Assembly: GCA_949130495.1 (NCBI GenBank)
Contig: OX422207.1
Span: 835,238,073-835,302,072 of the forward strand
Direction: 5' to 3'
Source of the DNA: Sambucus nigra
Lineage: Eukaryota; Streptophyta; Magnoliopsida; Dipsacales; Adoxaceae
DNA: 64,000 nucleotides
Below are positions 52,366 through 64,000 of this stretch, piece after piece. Numbering within the stretch: the stretch's first letter is position 1; each line of letters starts with the position of its first letter. The position numbers were made by a program, and so were the translations under genes. Below the pieces are notes generated by a model. The model saw only the letters and a program-made list of their open reading frames with translations, was not told the origin of the DNA and made no database searches.

Positions 52366-52439
52366 AGTGAAAAAAACCCTTCCCCCTTCTTTTTTCCCAC
52401 CGTTTTCACTTTCCTCCGTTTTTCTCTCTCTAAGCGCGC

Positions 52440-52632
52440 AACTGCGCTCTCTCTCTCTCTCTCTTTCTCTACATTTTCAGGTGAGTTTTTCTCTCTCTTT
52501 CTCTTTCCTTTGTGTATATGTGTGTGGGGGGGGGGGGGGGGGGGGCAGGGGGTCTAGGGTGTGTGTGTGTGTGTGCAGGTGTGGGTGGTGGGTGGTGGGG
52601 GTGGTGGAGTAGGGGGTAAGTGGGGAAGGGGG
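52440..52632. repeat. Simple repeats: (CT)n, poly(G), (GT)n
   Basis: A (CT)n tract (52447-52468), a run of about 19 G (52526-52544), and (TG)n (52560-52575), all in the CACTA leader. Confidence 0.9.
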
Positions 52633-53209
52633 GGTTTCAATTTGGTTTTAGAAATTATAAATATTGATTGGGTATTTTTATTTTTAGTTTAGGATTTGAA
52701 ATTAATTGTTAATGTTGATTGAGTGATGTTAGTTGGGATTGAAATTAATAGGTATTGTTAATATTGATTGAATCTTATCGTATATTCTTATTTAGGTTTG
52801 AAATTGGTTAGAAATTGTTAAGGTTGAATTAACTGAGTAGATGAATTAGAAGGAGTACAGGAAATACATTTGTTGGTTTGTTGTTGTTGTTGGATTATAT
52901 TGGACGGATATGGTTGGATATGGAAGTTGATTTTTTAATTACTAATAAATTCTTAAAATAATTATATTGTCTTAATTTATTGGGTTGGTTAGTTTTGGAA
53001 GTGGCACGACCACTGGATTATTGTCAAAATGGGGGGGAGGGGGAGTTTTTAACCTTTTTCTCAAATAACTTTGTGTCACGACCTGTTTGAGAGTGGCACG
53101 ATCACGGACTTATGATAATTAAATGAAACATACTTGAAATTACAAACAGTGCGCATAGATACTAGCCTTTTAATTCTTATGCGTACGCATTCAATAGCCC
53201 TTAGACCCG

Positions 53210-53417
53210 TTCGAGAGTCATTACCCCTGTAATGAGATCTCTCGAATTGTCCCATTTGGACAGTTTGGGACTACATAGTTTCCATATAATAATATTCTTA
53301 GTGGTTTAAACTTGTTACTTTTGGAGGAAGTTCTGCAGTCGTATCTTAATGTTCTCTGGGTACATACTAGATGATGCGATGTTAAGTGTTATTTCAATTA
53401 TCAATTGAAATAACACT
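53210..53417. repeat. Two strong hairpins in the CACTA 5' region
   Basis: Hairpin A: TTCGAGAG-TCATTAC, loop CCCT, GTAATGA-GAT-CTCTCGAA (53210-53246), two stems with a 3-nt bulge. Hairpin B: AGTGTTATTTCAATT, loop ATC, AATTGAAATAACACT (53385-53417), a perfect 15-bp stem. They lie upstream of the transposase remnant. Confidence 0.8.
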
Positions 53418-53796
53418 CGCACTTGCGAATCTACATCGTGTACTTGGAGAACTATGGGGATATGCTGTCGAATTTTTCTCAAATTGGAACAATGTGCATG
53501 AGTTGTTAAGTATATTACATAAATATACGGTCTTGAATGGGATAGGACCACTCATCCTTTAGAGGAGATGGAGGAAATAGGAATTAATATTATAAATTGA
53601 ATTTGAATTTGAATTTGAAATTTAAAAATCAAATATAAATAAGACATAATTAAATGAAACGTATTATAAATTTTATACAACAAGTAATAGGTAATTGTTT
53701 ATACTAATGGGAACTAAATGTTCACACTTTTGTTTATACTAATCCACGAATATACGCTTCTTACCTATAATAGGTGATTGTTTGGAGTAGCTGTGA

Positions 53797-55646
53797 TGGG
53801 ATATCCTAAATATAAAGAGTGGATGAGTTAGCCAAATAGATTAGGGGATGTGTTTCGTCGAGGTGCTAATGAATTTGTGAAATATGCAAAGAGATGTCAT
53901 AATGATGAAGAGTTTTTGTGTTCGTGTGCTAGGTGTCAGAATGGTAAGATGTTTATGTGAAAAACAGTTGAACTACATTTGTTAAGATGGGGTATATAAG
54001 ATAGTTATTGATTTTGGAGTTTTTATGGGGAATCGAAAGTTCCTTTTGTCCCCGAGAAACCTTCACAGCAACCTTCAATAAGTAGGATAGATGTACAAGG
54101 GGACGACGTAGATCATAATATGTTAGACGATTTAGTTGATGACGCGTACAGAGTTCATGAAGTGGAAGAGAATAAGGTCTCTAATGATGTACAAGGTTCA
54201 GATTCTCATGAAGATATTAGGATAAACCTTGACGATGACTACCAAAGTTTAAATTTAAGGCGACCCAATCGTTATACTCTGGCTGTGAGAAAGATCGAAC
54301 AACTTTACATGCCATGGTTAGTTTGCATAGTTTGAAGACCTAATACAATTTGATTTACAATAGCGTGACAGAAATTCTGAATTGGGTGAAGGGCTTGCTA
54401 CCCAAGGAGAATACGCTTCGAAATAGCTATCCTGTTATGAAGAACAGTTTTAAAGGTTTGGGAATGAAGTATAAATCGATTCATGCTTGTGTGTAAACTG
54501 CATACTATATCAAAAGGAGTATGAAAATCTCGATCGGTGTACGGTATGCGATGAACCTAGATATGTCCAATCAACTGGCAAGGAAGGCACAAGCTCAAAA
54601 GTGCCTAAAAAGTGTTGAAATATTTTCTCGTTGGTCCTAGATTAAAGCGGCCTCTCACAGTAACGTGGATAGCGGAGGCAATGACCTGACATGATAGGGC
54701 TGAAGTAGGGGATAATCTTATGCGTCATCGTATTAATTCTACAGCTTGGAGGAGGATGAGTTATGAGTATCCCGATTTTACTCGAGAACAGCATAACATT
54801 CGTTTGGCCATGTCAACAAATGGTTTCAATCCATTTGGAAATTTAACCACCAATCAGAGTGTATGGCCAGTGATCCTAGCCCCACTCAACCTCCTCCTTC
54901 ACAGTGTATGAGACCTGAATTTTTGATGTTGTCTTTGTTGATACCTGATCCAAAGGCACCAAGTGATGACATCGATGTCTACCTGAATCCTTTGGTAGAA
55001 TAATTAAATGAGTTGTGGGAAGAGGGTATGCAAGCATTTGACTCTTTTAGAAAAGAAGGGTTTACGTTGAAAGCTATGTTGATGTGGGAAATTCGTGATT
55101 TTCCAGTTTATAGGACATTATCCGGTTGTGTAGTACATGGTTATTTGGGGTGTCCTATTTGTGGAGAGGAAACTGAATCTCTTCGTCTCCCTACTAACTC
55201 AAAAAATGTATACCATTGTTATAGGAGGTTTTTACCCCTCGCTCATAGTTTCAAATTTGAGAAAGGTTATAATTTTTTATTGGGCGAGGTTGAACATAGG
55301 CTACCGCTGAGAAAACTTTCAGGTTTAGAAATTGAAAGTAAATCTTCTGATTGTGGCCCTAATATGCGAAAGATAAAAACCTCATTGAAGCTGAAATGAC
55401 TTACTATGGTGTAATTAGAAATATATTTGAATTGGACTATGTAAGCTTCAAAGAGGTTATATTTTACTGTGATTGGGTAAGAGTTGAGGATAAAAATGCT
55501 TGTAAAGTTGATTCTGACACCAATTTGATCATGGTTGACTTGTCCAAGTTGAAGAGCAACGAACATATGAGTGATGAGCCGTTTGTTTATGCATTTCAAA
55601 AGGTGAAGCAAGAATTTTGCTCGGAGTATATCAACAATGAGCCATA
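53797..55646 (+). pseudogene. CACTA TNP2-type transposase, disrupted and internally deleted
   Basis: The N-terminal transposase-associated domain begins MGYPKYKEWM (about 53797), with the EFVKYA, LCSCARCQNGK and VELHLLRWG blocks. Next come NWVKGLLPKENTLRNSYPVM and FKGLGMKYKSIHAC, then YEYPDFTREQHNIRLAMSTN with GFNPFGN (54762-54843), LLIPDPKAPSDDIDVYLNPL, and LMWEIRDFPVYRTLSG with a CPIC pair (55079-55163). After EVEHR (about 55300) the frame jumps to a C-terminal block ending VIFYCDWVRVEDKN and EPFVYAFQKVKQEF, like the DUF4216 end of TNP2 proteins. The middle, including most of the later catalytic region, is missing, and stops are frequent. Confidence 0.8.
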
Positions 55647-56070
55647 GTCAGTTGCCCTACATGCGGCAAAGCATCTAAATAGTAGCGTGGATGACTTGGT
55701 TGCTCCTACCGGATCTCAATCCATTTTTTTATGATAACCCGAATTTAAAATAATTTTTAGATTTATAATAAGTATTTCAATTATCTGACATTAGTTTAAT
55801 TCTTTTAATTCATTTGTACTTGATCAGTTTACTACATATAATATTTGGATTTAATTCTTAAGCATTAATTCAAAGTCCATGTTCGGTGGGTGTATTATTC
55901 TAGTGTTTTATTATTATTATCGGACATCAGTTTAATGCTTTTAATTCATTTGTACTTGATCAGTTTAGTGCATTAATTCAAAGTTGTAGTGTTTTGTTAT
56001 AATATGGTTAGTGCTTTGTATTCTTCTAATTTATTTGGATTTGTACTAATAACAACAATTTTTACAGAAA

Positions 56071-57670
56071 ATGTCTTCTTCATGGCTTGGCGGCAGCGGA
56101 GGTGATGAGGGCTCCTCGGCCACTAGGCTCCCAAAATGGAGCAAATTGGGATCGACCGTTGAGAACAAGACGAGAATATTGGCTAGATTCCTCGAGTTGG
56201 TGAAGACGATTATCGGCCCGGGGTACACTAGTTGGAGGGAGGTGCCAAATGAGCGCAAGTTGGCTATTTGGGGTAATGTATTTATATTTATATTTATATT
56301 TCAATTTATATTTATATTTATATTTATATTTATATTTCAATTTATATTTATATTTATATATATATATTCATATTTATTAGCAACCAACACTTATTTTCCT
56401 TTTGTTTTGTATTTGTTTGACAGGAACAATTTGACCTGCCCCCACAACTTCGCGATTTCATGTTGGAGGAGTTAAGGGAACAACATAAGACGTTGAACAA
56501 ATTTGCGGGCCCGGTACTTTAGGAAGACCCGGGACTCCATCCTCAGACTGCGTGAGACCGTCCCACCGAAAGAGCCGATCGCATTAGGACAGTGGCAAAT
56601 GTTTATCGACAATGAGATCGAGGAGCGACAATTGGCATCTCGCCAACCGGGGAGGGAAAATCGGGCCAAAAATACAGATGTGCACTACTCCGGGAGGACG
56701 TCTTACGCCGAGGTGGAGCAGAGGATGGTAAGTTTTTATTTTTCTATAATTATATTTTTATGTTATTCTGCATTATTTTATTTTGCGTTACTTATTATTT
56801 TTGCATTATTTTATTTCAGGAGACGGGGAGTGGCCCTGGGGGTAGGCCACATAGGCTCGATGCCTATGTGGCATTTTGGACGAAGAAGGGAAAGGACAAG
56901 GAGGTGTCCTCGAGCTTCGCAACCACGATTGTAAGTTATAAATGTCTAATTTTTGTTAATTACGCTATAATTTTTTTTATTTAATTAACTAATCGTGTGC
57001 TTTTTCTCGTATCGGGCAAAGCTTAAGGAAGTGCATGAGTCGCAGTTTGATGCCGACAAGGCATCTTTGGCTATGGACGCACTCATCTAAATGCTCAACA
57101 CTAATTGTAATGGGAGGACTAGGGGGTGAGATCGTGGGTGGGCAAGTCTAGGATCATCGAAATGGAGACGAGCAACATCGAGTTTGCTTATTAGGTGAAC
57201 ACGCATGACGAGAAGCTATCAAGGTTGGAGGCGACGGTCCTAGATATGCACGCCTTCATGAAGCGTAAGTTGGGCAAGGGAAAGGAGAAGAGGTTGTAGA
57301 AGGAGGTGGACGAGGATGAGGACATGGACGTCACTACTTCAACGCTGATACCCGTGGACTCGCTACTTGATGATCCAGTTCCCATCTTGGCTCCCGTCCA
57401 GCGGCCTATATCAATAATCGATTGGCTGAGCATATTTTTACTCGACATATATGACGGACAGCAGATAGTGAGGGGTTTGAGGGACTCGAGAACCCTCCCA
57501 AGTATGCCGATCTATGGACGTGTCCTTTAAGACATCAAGGCCAAGGTTCTCGTCATTCATATGATACCCAAAAAGGAGAACTCTGCATTATGGTTACGCG
57601 AACAATGCGGTGTGACTCATATTGAAGGGTGTCTCAATGGGTCTATCATGTGGCCTTCCTTCCTCCTCTA
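56071..57670 (+). pseudogene. CACTA accessory gene (Ptta/En/Spm, TNP1-like), multi-exon
   Basis: Exon-like pieces separated by short AT-rich introns: 56071-56273 (MSSSWLGGSGG, GYTSWREVPNERKLAIWG), about 56424-56729 (FDLPPQLRDFMLEELREQHK, then after a frameshift ARYFRKTRD, PPKEPIALGQW, ENRAKNTDVHYSGRTSYAEV), 56819-56931 (ETGSGPGGRPHRLDAYVAFW), and about 57022-57670, which is poorly open. These match the plant Ptta/En/Spm transposase family. Frameshifts near 56515 and stops after 57080 suggest it is dead. AG and GT dinucleotides at the joints fit splicing. Confidence 0.7.
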
Positions 57671-57956
57671 ACCTACTAATTACTCTATGCATTGATGATT
57701 TGTATCTATTTTATTTGGACACTTAGATTATATTTGTATTGTTTTGATTTATTACATTTTGGTTTGGATATGGATTGTATTTCTATTTTATTTGGATATG
57801 AAATTATATATTTAATGATTTGATGCATTCTTTCTATTTTATTTGGATATATGTTGTTTGAACATGTTTCAATTTTGCTATAATAGGTACAAATATACTG
57901 CTGGGTAGTGGCAGTGGCCATATTGCCCAACAGATTTTTTTTAAATTCTGCCCAAA

Positions 57957-58175
57957 ATTGTCACGGTTTTTTACCGTGATAATTTTTTTTTTATTTTGTC
58001 CTTGTCACGATGTTTGACCGTGACAAACCTTATCAAGGTCAAAGACCGTGATAGGACCGTGACAAGTTGATGACAACAAACATTATCACCCCCAGACTTA
58101 TCACGGTTATTGACCTTGACAAGTTAGACTTGTTACGGTTAGTGATCGTGACAATTCGACAGTTTTGGTGTCGTG
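57957..58175. repeat. CACTA right subterminal repeats
   Basis: Motifs TGTCACGGTTTTTTACCGTG, TTTGACCGTGACA, AAAGACCGTGATAGGACCGTG and GTTAGTGATCGTGACA, mirror images of the left set. Confidence 0.75.
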
Positions 58176-58179
58176 GATT

Positions 58180-58540
58180 AAGTCATTAAGAATTTTGTAT
58201 TAAGAATATGTTTTTCTAATCCGATGACACTGGGAATAGGATTGGTAGTGATTCGTATTTGAATGACGACAAATATGAAGAAATGAATGTTTACTCAATG
58301 GTTGTTGCTATTCTCGATCTTTAAAAGCCAAAAAGGAACGTGATTTGTCACGTCGTGGGGTTCCATGCTAGGTTGTAAGGTTGTTGATCCTGATAGGGAG
58401 GATGAACATCGTTAGTTGATGAAATATTATTTTGAAGAAATGACAAAAGGTCTTAAGTTATTAATTTTGAATGAGTCGGGACTTGTTCAGTTGTATTCTT
58501 GTCGAGTTTTTTCTTCTTATGGTAACTATATCATAAGGAA
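58180..58540. other. Unassigned sequence right of the CACTA element
   Basis: No recognisable protein. The short ORF at 58416 overlaps the antisense gypsy remnant and looks like chance. Confidence 0.3.
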
Positions 58541-58549
58541 GTACATGTG

Positions 58550-58830
58550 TGTAAAAGGTGGTCACCTAGAATATACCAATATCTCATCAAGAAACACAAT
58601 CATAAACTTATCCAAGAAGAGTAAGAACACAACATTTAGCAAGTTCATATAAGTGATTAGCGCTTTGGTTAACCTAAAAGGTATCACCACGGACTCATAA
58701 TGAACATACCTAGTTCTTAGTGTGATCTTTTGTGTGGCATCAACATAATCCTCAAATGATATCGCCCTAATCTCAAATGTATCATAGAGAAATATTTAGC
58801 ACCTATAGGTCGATTATATAAATCATCAAT
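58550..58830 (-). pseudogene. Gypsy reverse transcriptase fragment (antisense)
   Basis: The minus-strand frame reads TRYVHYESVVIPFRLTKALI, then YMNLLNVVFLLFLDKFMIVF and LDEILVYSR. This is the region [18 protein letters not shown]...FLDDILVYS of gypsy RT, with the catalytic FLDD changed to FLDE and the MPFG box to IPFR. It is an isolated fragment; no other domains were found around it. Confidence 0.75.
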
Positions 58831-59082
58831 TCGCAAACAATGATATATCCTTATGTGTTATATACATGTGGTGTCACCATTGTGATATATTCTTATGTGG
58901 TATATAAATTATTTGAGAAATCGGATTTAATACACAATAAAAGAGTAGATAAATATTTTAACGTGATTGTGTATTATGGACGATCATGGAATGGTCAAGG
59001 ATTTGGTATCAAGACTTTCCTTATTTGGATTATCCTCTTGGCGTCGGGTTTCAATGTTTATGAATTTGTTTCCTGTAATGTC

Positions 59083-61550
59083 GTGTTACACTGAATTAAT
59101 AAATTAATTAAAATATGGACATTTGAATTCGTATAGGCGAAGTTACTAAATTACTGAATTAGATTAGTAATTGATTTTATGAAATGTTTCGATTTGGTTT
59201 CAGGACATGTATGAGGTCCGTTTTAGTAAAAAAAATATGGGTTTTAGGTCTATTAGGCTATTATAAGACTTGGACAAGGTTTTAAACTTATTGGAGATGT
59301 TTTGGGACTCAATTGGATGAGGCCTATGTAGGGGCTCAACCTAATTTCGTGGGTTATAAGTTTTAGTTTTTTTGAATTTAGTCCCATTTATAAAGGTTTT
59401 TTAGGTTCCACTCTTATGTGTTTTTACAATTATAAAAGGCCCTATAACAACCCACAATTGCCTATAACTTCTCTGTAACCACCCAACTTTCTTTTTACAG
59501 AGAATGACAAGTGTCCCATATTTGTTATAATAAGATCAACAACTAAAAAAATAAAAACACAGGAGTGGTAAAAAATAAATATGTACAAATGGGACTAAAT
59601 ACTTAAGACCCCTATAAGTTTTAAAAAGTCATTAGGGTTTTCATATTTCAAAAATTATAGTTGGGGAGGATTCCTTAGGGCTAGAGAGGGGGAACTTCAA
59701 GAAAAGATGAGGAATTGAGAGGATTTAGCATCATTTCTTCATCATTTGTGATTAAGGCAAGTTTTATTAGGATTTAATTCTAATTATTTTAGGTTATGGC
59801 ATTTCTATTCATTGCAACATGAATTGAATTAAATGGAAATCTAAATTAAAGGATGGAATTAGTTGGAATTGTAAATTGCTTAATTAAGATAAAGAAACTA
59901 GGATAATTACATAGTTGATATTTAATGATTTTTACACGATTTTGAATGAAAATTGTTGTAGGATGAGTAGGGATGATCATATTTTGTTTAGTTGTCAAAA
60001 ATCACCTTGATAATTGTTTGAATTGATGTATAATTGAATCAAATTGGATGGATTACCTAAAAACTAGGGTTATTGGCTTAGATTGAAAACTAGCCCTTTA
60101 TGTTATAATTGTATAAAATTGTAAGATATAAGTTTGGAATAATACTATATTAACTATATATGACGAATATTTAATTACATTATGGTTTGAGGAGCTTGGT
60201 ACACTTTAATGGAGATATGGGGGTTCTGATCTTATAACTAAGAATATGATAAAATCTGGAACCATCGATCGATCAATCGACCATCACTATTTGGCTCAAG
60301 GTTGGCTTACCTCTTATTTCGGGTTGGTTTTCTGAAATTGGGGATAGTTAGGATAATGTTGAAATTCTTTATCCATGTAGGAGTATATAAATCTTATTTA
60401 TCAGAAACGTTGAAATTTATATTAAAATCGAACACCTAACTTTATAGAACTTAGTAAAGTAAGAATTTTTGGTTAAGTCTTAGTGACCTTTGTACACTAT
60501 AGTTTAACATTCATGTATGTTATGTGCAACATACCTAGTCTTGCATCCTCATAGTATTATGTACTAAAGGGGATATCTTTATGGGGCACGTGTGACATTG
60601 CTGGGTACCCCAATGATGAGACGGGCTTTACCCTAATTATTTTATCCCGGACACTACATGTTGTTTTACAAGTGTTATCCCATGGTGATAACACGAGGAT
60701 ACTCTTTGATATATCTTTGGGTATGGGTCCATATGATTGGTGTGAAGGCGTAGTGATTATCCCTAATCGATAATTTCAATTTATAAGGTTCGGACAATCT
60801 GTAAATCTAACTAGTATGATACGATAATTACCCAAAGGCACTAGGGTAGGCCTATGTTATGTGTGGGCTTGAATGGAGCCCTTATATGGTTATATACGTG
60901 GTTGGAATCGTATTGATGTTAAAAGTAGACTTTATGACTGTCTTTCCTTTTTTACTTATACAATTGTGATATTTAGTGTAGAGTTATTTGAGATCCATTA
61001 GTTATATTCAATCGAGATGAATAATACTTAATCATGGGATCACTTGGGTTTGGGTTAGACGCATGAGAAACCTAGTGTTTTTTGGGTTGGGATAAACTTA
61101 AAAATAATTAAAAGACGAGAGGAAAATACTTAGTAATTTGGTAGACCAACTCAATTAAAATCTTATTCTACTTAGATTTGCTGTTAATGTTATTGTTGAC
61201 TTCACTTTTTAGGACGGCTATCATTCCCGCCTCAGCCCTGATCTTATGATTCATATTTTATCCATTACTATCAATTGTATGATGTAAGTGTCGGATATAC
61301 GTACCCATTCTCTTTATTACTATTTACATTCTCTTGAGCCGAGTTTACGCAGTAGTCTCATTTTCAGATGTTGGGATTATGTTGAGTCAGCTTTACTATT
61401 GTGTCAGGCTTCAGTTATATCAGGGATGGTATCAGATGTTATTGGACTTTCGCTTGATTATGATTTCAGTTATTTACTTTATCGTTAATTTCTTAGAACG
61501 GTACTCAACTGTATCCACTCTAGTATTATTTATTTTAGATTTGATCAACT
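59083..61550 (+). mobile_element. Probable 5' LTR of the right gypsy element
   Basis: The right limit is set by TGGTATCAGAGC at 61558-61569, a tRNA-iMet primer site. A start at TGTTACACTGAATTAATAAA (59083) is proposed by similarity to LTR starts of this family. It contains a small TCGATCGA cluster (about 60264-60281), also seen in the solo LTR at 7813-11741. The exact left end and the final CA are uncertain. Confidence 0.45.
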
Positions 61551-61784
61551 TATTATTTGGTATCAGAGCATTCTAGTTTCTAGTGTCCTGGGGTCTTGAG
61601 TTTGCTCATTGCCTTTTTGCGTTGCATTCTTTGATACATTAGAACCTTAGGGCCCGTTTGGTTCTGTATTCAGAAAATTTGATTTAAACGTTGTTTTTAA
61701 ATACGATTTAAATTTTTTTTGTGTGTGTTTATAATTATTGGTGCGTATTTGATAAACTTGTTTTTAAATACTATCTTTTATATA

Positions 61785-62548
61785 ATGAACACCCGTAGAC
61801 GCCAAGTACGATTGTGGCCGACCGCGAGCACCGAGTCAAAGGCAACTGTACCTTAGTCACAGCAGCAACCACTACCATAGGTGCAGACGCCAGCTAGAGC
61901 ACCGGCACAATTAGCATATATAATCACCCAGACACTGATTGCAACTCTGCTAGCCATACAGCCACAACATTAACAATAATCAGCATCACCCATTGTTGCA
62001 TATATACCTATCCCACCTGTTATTTCTTCGTGGGAGAGAGTCATGACTGCTTTCGGGAAGGAGCATGACCAGAGTTCTCAATATCTACAGATCCTATTAT
62101 ATCGCTATATTGGAGGCGCGATATTGAGCGATACTTATGACTGGTGGAGTGCACATATGTGCAATATCATATGCTTTCGAGTTTTATATTGGTTGGGGAT
62201 GCTTGGTGGGAGTTCATTACCACTGTAAGGGATAGGTCGTAGTTGAATTTAGCACAATTTTGGATGAAGTTTAATGGAAAGTACTTCCTTTCCTCATAGC
62301 AGAAGAAGTTGAGAGCTCAGTTTGATGGGATGAAGTAGGAGGATCATACGGTTGTTGAATATGAGCGACAGTTCACTCGCCTTTTACACTTTGCACCAAA
62401 GATTGAGAGTTTTGAATACCGAAGATAGATTATTTGATCAAAGTTTTGACTTGGAGAATTATACGGGTACTGATGGTTGACCCAGCGTACATTATATATG
62501 TATAGGTAGTGCATAACGATCAAGAGTTTCAGCGCACACACGTACAAA

Positions 62549-62584
<36 letters not shown>

Positions 62585-62680
62585 TGAAGAAGTATAAGGA
62601 TAAAGGAAGAGTCGGTCAAGGGTTGAAGAATGCTGATGCCGAAGAGTCATCCTAAGGATAAAAAGGCTCCGGCCAACATC
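61785..62680 (+). pseudogene. Gypsy gag remnant
   Basis: It starts MNTRRRQVRLWPT, followed by a Gln/Pro/Thr-rich segment with stops, as in plant gypsy gag leaders. 62043-62228 (MTAFGKEHDQSSQYLQILLY) and the following GDRS, LAQFWMKFNGKYF and EYERQFTRLLHF-like words match the retrotransposon gag domain in several frames. The (AG)n run at 62551-62583 sits just downstream. Confidence 0.6.
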
Positions 62681-62722
62681 ATAGAGGACTAGAATAGGGG
62701 GAGAAATCCCTTAAGAGGTTTC

Positions 62723-63568
62723 GTGGGGATGACTATCATCGTTAGGTTGGTTAGGGATAACATGGTTATTAGGGCCAAAGAGGGTAGGGACAGGGGTAGT
62801 GACTACATGACAGACCCCATGGCCAGGGTTATAGACATCAATGCCATTATCCAAACCTCCATATCAAGGGTTCATGTTTCATATATGGAGATATCGGTCA
62901 TTCATTTCGAAGTTTCCCTAAAGGTAATCAAGCCGGATAAGGCCATCGTCATTAGGGACATTAGCTGGCTCTTCCAATTCCACCCTAGTTTCCAGCTTTT
63001 CCACTCGCACTATAACATTCGATGTTGCCTCCTTCGAGAGCTTAGGTGCAAAGGTGCCCACAACTACATTATAGGCATGTGTTCAACATATACTAGCAAG
63101 ACCATCCAGCACAGCCCCAAGCGATTGAGGGTATTTTTTTATGTTTACGGTAGTTATTCTCGACCACTTTTTGACACGGGAGCGACACATTCTTTTGCTA
63201 AATGTAGATTTGCTTCCTCGTTGGGTATGGTAGATGTAGCGACGGAGGTGTCTATGCATGTGGATACCCTAGTGGGTTAGGGTTTGGCTTATGTCAGGTT
63301 TGTAGAGACATGAAAGTTGAGATCGATCAACTTGTTATTATTAGATATGTCTATTTATGATGTCATATTATGCATATATTGGTTAGCGATGTATCATGCC
63401 CAGATTGATTGCAGCGGGAAGGCTATCACATTTTTTACTCCCATTCATGAGATATTTTTTGTTCCTATCATTAAACTCAAGAAGGATTCTTGCACACATT
63501 TATATTATATTGATACGAGTACTTACAAGAATATCACTGTATCATTAGATTTAATTTTAATAATTTAG
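62723..63568 (+). pseudogene. Gypsy protease region with catalytic DTG
   Basis: RPLFDTGATHSF lies at about 63161-63196, with the active-site DTG at 63173-63181. The next frame piece (63317-63568) has LLLLDMSIYDVILCIYWLAM, then CTHLYYIDTSTYKNI, equivalent to the left element's 170-377. A stop at about 63278 separates the two parts. The sequence before the protease (62723-63150) is degenerate, and no intact CCHC knuckle was seen. Confidence 0.75.
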
Positions 63569-63569
63569 A

Positions 63570-64000
63570 GTTTATAGACGTATTTGAGGAGGTATCAGTA
63601 TTACTACCCACCAAAAAGAGAGAGATTTTTGTATTGATTTGGCTCTAGGAACTAGGCCCATAGCGAGAGTACCATACCATATGGCTTCGTTAAAGATGCG
63701 GGAGTTATGGGAAAAGATCCAACAGTTGTTGAGTTAGGGGTTCATACAGAGGAGCACGTCTCCATGTGGAGAGCCTATATTATTTGTAAAGAATAAGAAT
63801 GATTCAGTCTAACTATGTGTGGATTATAGGGAGTTGAATAAGGTCACGATATGAAATAAGTAATCATTATCACGTATCGATGACCTGTTCGATCAGTTGA
63901 GGGGCACCTAATTCTTTTCCAAGATTGACTTGTGCTCGGGTTATCATTAGTTATAAATTTGAGAAGAAGGTATACCGAAGATGAGTTTTCTTACCCGCTT
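63570..64000 (+). pseudogene. Gypsy reverse transcriptase N-terminal part, cut by the window end
   Basis: Words LGTRPIARVPYHMA, KMRELWEKIQQLL, FIQRSTSPCGEPILFVKNKN, CVDYRELNKVTI and IDDLFDQLRGT, then FSKIDLCSGYH, follow the RT order of the left element (1782 on). There are several stops (for example at about 63735 and 63811). Confidence 0.8.

Larger units (their letters stand above)
52172..58175 (+). mobile_element. Degenerate CACTA (En/Spm) DNA transposon
   Basis: Both ends carry many copies of a subterminal motif of the form TGTCACGGTNNWNGACCGTGACA (left 52245-52365, right 57957-58160). The left end begins CACTCTATTTATAACGG; the right end read inward is CACGACACCAAAACTG. Between them lie a TNP2-type transposase remnant (53797-55646) and a second gene of the Ptta/En/Spm accessory type (56071 on), the standard CACTA layout on the plus strand. 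ATTA occurs next to both ends (52168-52171 and 58177-58180, one base off at the right), so the TSD is uncertain. It is broken by stops and an internal deletion. Confidence 0.8.
59083..64000 (+). mobile_element. Degenerate Ty3/gypsy element, 5' part, continues past the window
   Basis: LTR, PBS (61558), gag-like sequence from the ATG at 61785 (MNTRRRQVRL), an (AG)n tract (62551-62583), protease with DTG, and the start of RT up to the window edge. It is the same type as the element at 1-6190 and in the same orientation. Numerous stops show it is inactive. A GGGCCCGTTTGGTTCTG segment at about 61651-61784, between PBS and gag, looks like a small inserted MITE remnant. Confidence 0.75.

Noticed and set aside
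59083..61550. ORFs at 61288-61576 as genes
   Set aside because: They lie at the end of an LTR next to the primer site, overlap each other in different frames, and are T-rich.

Overview
This window is eukaryotic and almost certainly from a flowering plant, probably a eudicot. It is AT-rich and is dominated by degenerate plant-type transposable elements (Ty3/gypsy and Ty1/copia LTR elements with tRNA-iMet primer sites, a CACTA element, a Helitron candidate, hAT-, Mutator- and Harbinger-like MITEs, a LINE, and Au-type and other tRNA-derived SINEs). It carries one convincingly intact host gene, and that gene has plant-type GT-AG introns. All alignments and repeat boundaries were made by eye; nothing was computed.

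The intact gene lies on the minus strand from 46290 down to 21896. It has 12 exons that join in frame to 804 codons plus stop. The product is a BTB/POZ protein of the Arabidopsis At2g30600 type: an N-terminal FA-methyltransferase-like domain, two BTB domains, a BACK region and a C-terminal F5/8-type C (discoidin) domain. The coding sequence is about 2.4 kb but the gene spans about 24.4 kb, because introns 2, 7 and 10 (about 3.1, 7.3 and 7.5 kb) are packed with transposons. Every splice site I located is intact.

Layout. 1-6190: the 3' part of a decayed Ty3/gypsy element, interrupted between protease and reverse transcriptase by a solo LTR (378-1691). 6194-15180: a copia-type element in a tandem LTR-internal-LTR-internal arrangement on the minus strand. 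Its first internal region is split by a 3.9-kb gypsy solo LTR (7813-11741), which itself holds another solo LTR (9631-10458); both have perfect 5-bp target duplications. 15181-19111: gypsy LTR debris, a copia RNase H remnant, a second copia LTR with gag, a SINE and an (ATT)n tract. 19277-20625: two copies of one hAT-like MITE in inverted orientation. 21056-21387: another MITE. 21896-46290: the BTB gene and its intronic elements. 46750-51400: upstream minisatellite DNA that looks segmentally duplicated, holding a Harbinger-like MITE with repeated palindromes and a TIR element with 216-bp tandem repeats. 52172-58175: a degenerate CACTA element with two transposase-type genes. 58560-64000: an antisense gypsy RT fragment, then the 5' part of another gypsy element that runs off the window.

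I found no tRNA or rRNA gene, no CRISPR array and no evidence of a new biochemical system. The most interesting content is structural: nested and recombined retroelements, a Helitron candidate carrying a piece of an RNA-binding-protein gene, and a conserved gene that stays open while its introns fill with transposons.
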